Shown: positions 57,531 to 64,000 of the stretch, one piece after another
How positions within the stretch are numbered: position 1 is the stretch's first letter
How the letters are laid out: every line of letters begins with the position of its first letter
From: Ceratothoa steindachneri
Lineage: Eukaryota > Arthropoda > Malacostraca > Isopoda > Cymothoidae
NCBI GenBank assembly: GCA_963969495.1
Contig: OZ018328.1
Location: 127,798,045 to 127,862,044, forward strand
Direction: 5' to 3'
DNA: 64,000 bases
Program-made: the position numbers and the translations under genes
Notes under the pieces: generated by a model
What the model was told of the DNA's origin: nothing
Seen by the model: the letters and a program-made list of their open reading frames with translations, nothing else
Databases searched by the model: none

Positions 57531-59456
57531 TCGTGAAAAAGGACAGCAATGAACAATTTTAGGTGTCTTTACATTGCTCCATCTTTGTTACTGTGTAATA
57601 TTTAAAAGAACAGAAAATAAAAAAAATGATTTAATGGTAACTAACTTTTACTATCAACCCTTAAGGAGAAAATATTAGAGAATTTTAGTAAGAATAAAAT
57701 AAGATAAACTAATTAAGAAGCCTAGAATGGTATACATTTCTATCAGTTCACTAAAAGAAATACCTCTCTAGATGACTGTTCGAATATTACAAAGTGACAT
57801 AGTTGAACTAATGAAAGATATATCTGAACTTCCAACTTAATTAACCTTACCTAACTTCTAGAACCATCAAGCTAAACAACCAGACTTTGTGATAATGTTA
57901 TTTGAGACTCTCTATCTGGTACTCAAGAGGTCAAGGTGAATTAAGCAGCTAAGAAAATTAGCGGATGAGCGTCAGGTCTAGTTATAATTGATATTTTATG
58001 AGAACAGTGGTAAAATAAAATCTTCAAAACATCTGTGTATAGGATTTGCGTTTTAAAGGTTGAAAAGTACTCAGCGACTCTTTGAAATATTAAACCTCTT
58101 TAGACATTATCTTTTATCACACCATAAAAATAATTGAGATGGAAATAGAATATAGCATATCAGAGATGCAGGAATTGACACTAGACATTCTGGTACAACA
58201 GCCACATTCGTCAAATGGACTTGCTTGATTCAATTACGACGAATTGCCTGGAACATTATCGGGAAAAGACAACTTTGATAATAAGGTTGGCATTTGTACC
58301 CTAACATAATTAAAAAATGATTTCATTTTAGATAACTATTTTCTCCTGAAAAATATTTTCTCCAAGAAAAACCCTCCAAACGAAGAAGGCAATATGAATA
58401 TCCAAACATCGTTGTCGCAATCTACGTATCAGGTTTACGTAACGGATCACCCTACTATCAGACTTGAAAGAGCCAAGAAACATAATCTAAACTAGATTAT
58501 ATTTTCCTTAAAAATAGCGACAACAATGGGGCGCTGATGGAATTCTAACGATGCGATGATGACTTGGCACAACAGTGCACAATGGCTACGTGGATAAGAT
58601 TCATCTCCTTCTAATACGACTAGATGTTAGGAAGAAAGCTCTCTTAAGTTTTGAAAAAGTTGGTCCTTTACTGGGGAGAAAAATGTGTCATCGTCCTCTA
58701 TGATTTGGCGATTGTAAAACCTGCACTTCAGATACTGACACAGGAGTCCCTGTAGTTCAATAATCTGCTTTAGTATCTTCCACATTTTTAAGGCATAATT
58801 TGGTTCGCTGCTCTGCATTGTAGGATTTTCTGGAGCTACTGAAATATGTGCTAGCCTTTGGTTTAGTGTGTGGATTTATTTTAGGAAAACGCTTTAACAA
58901 GTGTTAGTATTTGCATCCTCAAAATGCAACAGCCGTACAGATTCTTCATTATAAACAGATTGTTGAACTACACACAACTATGTCCAATGCCTTGCTTTGT
59001 AAAAACACTCTGCAAATTATATTCCAGAATCCATCTCCATACACACGATTGTGAATAAATTACCAATCTATTGGAAATATTTGACCAATGAGATGATAGA
59101 CAATTTGACAGTGAGAGTAGAACAAATGATATAGACTTTTATACATATGCAGTTGGCTAAATATCTCCTGGTTTCCTTGCTATAAACTGTCGAGATTATT
59201 CAAGATAGATGACAAGGTACAACTTGAACTTGATGAAAGGAAAATGACGCATGTTTGCTGCAGCTGGTCTCGATTTCATACTCTGTTCGGCTTACAGTAA
59301 ATTAATTTTCAAGAAATACTGTTGATTTGATATTAGAGCTATGGGGTTTCGCATGCTTCATGCAGAGCGTCAACACGAGAAAGGTTGACCTGCTCTAGTT
59401 TGCTGACGAGGATGCTCAGTGGCACCAAAACTTTGTGAAAGAAAGCAAGAACCATT
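57531..59456. other. AT-rich DNA with one unexplained open frame
   Basis: A minus-strand frame at 58627-58818 (63 codons, starting MQSSEPNYALKMWKILKQII) has a non-repetitive, helix-like composition. It has no recognised family and no clear splice sites. Otherwise nothing was seen. Confidence 0.3.
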
Positions 59457-59535
59457 TATTTTTGCCAAAAAATACGAAATAGATCAGAATTGCATAACAT
59501 CATTCATTTAACCTTTATTTATAATCAGTTAACCA
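59457..59535. repeat. Direct repeat copy (partner at 62950-63030)
   Basis: AAAAATACGAAATA(G/A)ATCAG and CATCATTCATTTAACCTTTA occur in both copies, same orientation, about nine in ten bases identical. Confidence 0.92.
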
Positions 59536-59789
59536 GTAAGAACGCTGTGAATGTATAGATTCGTACCACACGTTTATGGTAGGTAACCAGTTATAGATAT
59601 TACGGTTGATGCTCCGATTTATTTAATGGAGAAAGTAAGGTGGCCTTAAAGTCGAGTTTGACCTGACTCCAAAGCGTTCTTTTGAGTAATCCGCTTGTAG
59701 ACTAGGTTGGAAAGGTAACCTGGTTGTTGCTTGGCAGAGGGATGGACTATGCAGAAAAATGGCGGTTTTGGCTGACTATGAGTGTTAAT

Positions 59790-59960
59790 ACTCAGTGTTT
59801 CTTGCGTCAGATTGTTGGGACTATGGACGGACGGATTGAGGACGAGGTATTGTCTGGCTCCAGACCAGTGATAATAATAATAATGATACTAATAATGCTG
59901 ATAATAATAATAATGAGACTTTTGTATGTTTCTGCCCGCTTATTTATACTAACAACAAAT
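59790..59960. repeat. Direct repeat copy (partner at 61275-61440) with ATA/ATG triplet run
   Basis: Shares TGCGTCAG.TTGTTGG, ACTATGGA(C/T)GGAC, ATAATGATACTAATAA and GCCCGCTTATTTATACTA or TCCCGCTTATTTATACTA with 61275-61440. The DNA encodes Ile/Met runs only because of the triplet repeat. A frame at 59724-59975 is therefore not taken as a gene. Confidence 0.9.
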
Positions 59961-60014
59961 AAGGGGGCGTTATAAAGAATCTAAAATAATTTACATACGT
60001 TTTAAGAAACGTAC

Positions 60015-60720
60015 ACTTTTACATTGAATTTGTGTTCCTTAGCCTTTCGGAGTCTTACAATAAATTCTTTAGGAATAAGAGGTGATATTTTGTTCACTGT
60101 ACATCTTTACATTTAGTTTGGATTCTACAGACTTTCGGAATCTTACAATACTTTATATTTTATGTCCATAATTACCCACGGTAGTTAGCGGTTCTTTGAG
60201 ATGTTCGGAGATGGAAACTGCAGGTCTTTAATGCAAACAAAATTTGTGTGCGTATGTGTAGGGGCCGCTACTTCATTATTCTTAACTTTTTCAGACTTGT
60301 GCACGGGCACCACAACAATAAATCTACTCTCTTATTTCATTTTGTTATGTTTGGTTGCAAAACATGAATTTTAAAGTTGCAGCAATCCTGCGATTCATTG
60401 TTGAAACCATGTAATGCCAAACGTGTTAACATTTTGGGGTTCAAATGTCCAAGCTGCATATTCTAATCTGTGAACAATACCTATTTCTTTTTTAATATAT
60501 ACATTAATTTCTATACACGCCACACTACTTTTCTTTTAACCAGACAAAACTAAGAATACGGGGTTAACTCTAAATTAATATTTGCACTGACTTTTTACAC
60601 ATACTACGGAGTTAACTTTAAATTAATAATTCTAGATACTTACTTTGTACACTTAAAACAGGGTTAACTTTAACTTAATAATTTTACAGAATTTATACAC
60701 TTGATTCCTTTAACTAAAAT
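60015..60720. repeat. Imperfect tandem repeats
   Basis: Two units near 60015-60075 and 60100-60165 share TTTCGGA(G/A)TCTTACAATA. Three to four units of about 50 bp at 60560-60720 share GGGTTAACT(T/C)TAA(A/C)TTAAT. Both sets are AT-rich, non-coding and diverged. Confidence 0.75.
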
Positions 60721-61274
60721 TAATGTTATTCTACCCACCACCGGAAACTGGATTTTCTCTGTATCTACACATATTTAAATTACATAAAAACTGAGGTTAC
60801 GCCTTTTCAACTAAATAAGAACTGAATTCACACTTTAACCTAATATGCACGGGCATTTTAAAGCTCTACTATTGTCATTATTAATATTTGAACACTGTGC
60901 TCGCGAACGAATAGCGTGAGTTCGTATGTTTGTTTCTTCTTGGTACAGTGTCGACCTTTTGAGTTCCGAAGATGGGCACTATGTTCGTATGTCGAGACTA
61001 GGCAAACCTTTGCCCTGTTAGGTTTTCACCTACGTCCTCCTGTAGCGGTTCATATTAGCTCATCCAGCTGCTTAAAGTAGTCCGGTGCGTAGAAATAAAA
61101 CGAGCTTCTTACCATTTTAACGACTGTTTCGTTGAAAGGGGATGTCGACGGTGATGGGAGCGCTAGGCCTATTTTTTTTAAGCTAAGAGTAGGCTTGGGG
61201 TTGGCGAATTTTGTTTCTCCTTGCTCTTCCCGTTGTTGGTTTGACGAGTTGATATTTTCGGTAGTGTTTCTTGA

Positions 61275-61440
61275 AAGTAACTTTCTGCGTCAGTTGTTGG
61301 TACTATGGATGGACAGATTGTGGAGGAGGTACTGTGTGGAGCTATGCCAGTGATAATAGTAATAATAATGATACTAATAAGGCTGATAATAATAATGAGA
61401 CTGTTGTATGTTTCCTCCCGCTTATTTATACTAGTGCCTC
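61275..61440. repeat. Direct repeat copy (partner at 59790-59960)
   Basis: Second copy of the unit described at 59790. The overlapping frame 61305-61694 begins inside the repeat and has no domain. Confidence 0.9.
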
Positions 61441-61671
61441 GCTTTTCTAATGCGAATGAGGGGAAAGCTTATCGGATCAAAGGGTATGTGCATGTGTTCT
61501 TTACTAAGACTGAAGGGCAGAGCTTTGTGTTTAAATTATTCTGCTTTACATTTATACATAGATTATTAAATTGTAATTCTTATATTATTAACAAGTATTT
61601 GTTTCATCCTACATTAATTAATTATGACAGGATGGTATATTATTTCAATAGTCGATTTGTGTTCCTGTTAC

Positions 61672-61972
61672 AAGCCTTTATAGGATTCACATGATACTTC
61701 TTTATGAAGCTTCATTGTTTAACCTATTTCTCATTGCAATGCGCTTTTGTCTTATTTTTTACATGGACGAATGCTATTTATTATTATTTAACGAAGATGT
61801 TACATATTATTCACACAAAAGGTTACTATAATTTATGAAGACAGCTATACACTTTTTAGATTATTTGTATGTGCACAATTATTTGTATGCCCATCTCAAG
61901 GCTTCATAGGATTTATATGACACTCATTTGTGAGGCTTTTTTTTATCCTAATCCACATTGCAATGGGGGCTA
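61672..61972. repeat. Direct repeat pair, about 70 bp each
   Basis: Copies at 61672-61745 and 61903-61972 share GGCTT(C)ATAGGATT(C/T), A(T/C)ATGA.ACT, GA(A/G)GCTT and CATTGCAATG. Confidence 0.8.
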
Positions 61973-62949
61973 TAAATGAAGCAGTCTAAGAATATCACCG
62001 CTAAATACCATAAGATCATGGCATGAGATTAACCAGAGGTTTGTTCTGCAGGCTGCTGTATTTATCTGCTTCACCTAATGTGGAGTTAGCACAGTCTCCT
62101 CATACTCACTGACTCCTGTGCCATTCTCACTCTGCCATTCTTATTCTCACAGCTAAATATTCCCTAGGGAACTAAAAATGTATAAACCTTCCAAAATAGA
62201 ACTGTATTTGATTGTTACAATGTTCTTCCTGCAGACATTTTCACGCCTCCCCCAACATACGTGGCACATTTAAGACGATTCTATTACAAGCCTGCTATTT
62301 TGCTGCAGAATTTCATTTAGTTTTCAACAGATATGGAGCAGGACCATGCATTAAAGGAGATGAAGATGAGTAACGTGGAGATTCTTATACTCTGCAGTAT
62401 ACAAAATTAAAAGACCATCCTATATAGTCAAGTTCGTTCGGAATTGAAATCTGTTGAATTTCCTCGCACGACAATCGTTGTGTCCGGACTATGAATCACT
62501 AGTGTGAACACATAAAAACATATAATCTACAGTCATGGCCAAAAGTTCTGAAACTTCTATATTTTTTCACATAATAATATTGATATAACTAGCAAGAGGA
62601 GCAGCTTCGTCCCTCCTCTCTAAGCTTATTCGTGGTGTTATGAGGGTTATTCGTCTCACTATGCGGGCTAAAGCGTCCACATCTGCCACTTTCCAATCAT
62701 AAGCAAGCTTGTCACTGCAGGCAACCTGATTCTTGAGCTAAAACCTTACCAGAGGCAATCTTTGGGTTCACTCAAGGCTCTTGGGCGTCCAGAAAACTAC
62801 TTAACAGGAGTGTAACAAGTCTCTTTAAAGTCATTAAACTATCTCTTTGCATTCAGGCAACTTTGGATCAGGCACAGCAACAGTTGTCGCTCACTTTTCT
62901 TGACAATTATTTTTTCATATTTCAGGAATTAAAAAAGATTCAACCATTT
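61973..62949. other. AT-rich DNA, no gene recognised
   Basis: No open frame with a known domain and no clear element. Confidence 0.4.
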
Positions 62950-63030
62950 GTTTTTACAAAAAAATACGAAATAAATCAGAATTTCACAACATCATTCATT
63001 TAACCTTTATTTATAACCAGTTAACCATTT
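62950..63030. repeat. Direct repeat copy (partner at 59457-59535)
   Basis: Second copy of the repeat at 59457. The 3.5 kb between the copies contains the other repeat pairs. Confidence 0.92.
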
Positions 63031-63236
63031 TGACGGAGCAGCAAAGCTCTGGGACTGAAATTTACCTCCTACAGACACAGAATTGGAGCTCGAGTTTTGA
63101 TTCAGCGAAGAATGCACTGATTTTTATTTTTATTTTAAATGATGGCTTATAATAATCATTCAGTAATTTATATATTAAAATATATATTCTCATCACCTAA
63201 ATTTTTAAAACGAATGATAATATTTAAAAATATATA

Positions 63237-64000
63237 CAGGGTCACCCCCCAAAAACGGGCCTGCACACACATTTTGTGATATATCCTTCATTCATTCACT
63301 AATCATCCTACTTTGCAGGACATGACAGAAGCAACGCCTGTGAACGCAATGCGATCTCAATGGGAGCTCCGGCAAAGAATATACTGCGTCAAACATTACT
63401 ACAAGACAGGCTCGTTTAAGAAAATGCTGGACACTTTTGCGCATCAGTTTAAATATGAAAAAGATCCCTCTATGAGCAGAACTATGGGACAGTAGATAAC
63501 CTTAATAAAGCCAGTAACAACCACCCAAGCTATTCAGGATGCTCCAGGAAGCGTACAGCTGAACTTGTCGAAAGCGTGAGGGGGCTATTTCAGCAGAGTC
63601 TAAAACGCTTTGTACGCATGTGAAGTCAGTCCATCAGTATATCCCGTGATACTTGCAGGAGAGTGCTTGTAATGGATGTAAAGGCCTACCCATACAGAAT
63701 ACAGAGGAAGTAGACCCTTACAGCCTCTGACAATGAGCAGATAAAGACCATGGCAGTCAAGAAACTGGAGAAGATTGAAGAGACCCAAACTTTTCTTAAC
63801 CTCCTTTGGACCTCAGATGAAGCTCACCTCTATCTTAAACGGAATGTTAACTCGAAGACAAATGTTTTCGGGGGACCCCCAGACCAAATGAAGTAGCCAC
63901 TAAGCCCCTACACTCCCCTTAGCCAGAAGCATCATCGGACCATTCTTCTTCAAGGAATCGGGCGCCACAGTGACAGCCACCGAGGAGCGTTATGTTGAGG
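63237..64000 (+). mobile_element. Mariner/Tc1-type transposon, broken, cut by window end
   Basis: A TA dinucleotide (63235-63236) is followed by CAGGGTCACCCCCCAAAAAC, a typical left terminus for this group. The transposase frame begins at about 63322. A helix-turn-helix N-terminus (QWELRQRIYCVKHYYKTGSF, then KKMLDTFAHQF) corresponds to the DUF4817-type domain that binds the ends. After stops and frameshifts comes YRIQRK (TAG follows), ASDNEQIKTMAVKKLEKIEE and FLNLLWTSDEAHLYLKRNV. There SDEAH carries the first catalytic Asp (about 63817). GPFFFKESGATVTATEERYV closes the window. The second catalytic Asp and the right end lie outside. At least three lesions make it inactive. Confidence 0.85.

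Noticed and set aside
59724..59975. 83-codon plus frame with Ile/Met run
   Set aside because: Created by an ATA/ATG triplet repeat that is part of a duplicated non-coding unit.

Overview
The window looks like AT-rich nuclear DNA from a metazoan, most likely an arthropod. A decapod crustacean would fit but cannot be proven from this sequence. Pointers are canonical GT-AG introns, long (AT)n microsatellites, a five-base satellite, and a mix of decayed Jockey-type LINEs, Penelope-like elements (PLEs), a Ty3/gypsy relic, a piggyBac element and a mariner-type element. No rRNA, tRNA, CRISPR array, operon or prokaryotic gene was seen. Nearly all long open frames are broken pieces of transposable elements or translated (AT)n runs.

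The one host gene I can support is on the minus strand. Four exons (45010-45105, 25212-25274, 21050-21145, 13973-14193) have good acceptors and donors, and every internal junction is phase 0. Joined, they encode the third and fourth membrane segments and a Ser/Thr/Asn-rich tail of a small multi-pass membrane protein resembling the arthropod DUF4728/pasiflora type (an inference from memory). The first exons lie above 45.1 kb or outside the window, and the last exon lies below 13.97 kb and was not found. The stretch from 14 to 45 kb is therefore intron, and most elements there sit inside this gene.

Layout: 1-3 kb has a 121-bp palindrome, a LINE ORF1 relic and a repeat-family copy. 3.86-5.9 kb is a plus-strand Jockey element that has lost its reverse transcriptase. 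6.4-8.1 kb is a decayed Gag-like frame. 10.1-10.66 kb is a TAGNN satellite. 11.08-11.9 kb has a 64-bp palindrome and the inverted partner of the 2.7-3.0 kb repeat. 15.1-16.4 kb is a LINE reverse transcriptase relic with an intact YADD. 16.7-20.1, 21.6-22.9 and 27.7-28.9 kb are three minus-strand copies of one LINE family. 29.7-34.2 kb is a tandem pair of an AT-rich repeat, one copy of which holds a piggyBac element. 37.3-39.1 kb is a fairly complete but broken PLE. 49-53.3 kb holds further PLE fragments, including a foldback. 53.9-54.8 kb is a gypsy Gag relic followed by LTR-like DNA. 59-63 kb is a patchwork of direct repeats. 63.2 kb to the end is a broken mariner-type element.

I found no intact novel multi-gene system. 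The observations most worth following are the split membrane-protein gene, the piggyBac insertion with its paralogous empty site and spliced transposase gene, the near-perfect palindromes, and the PLE foldbacks.
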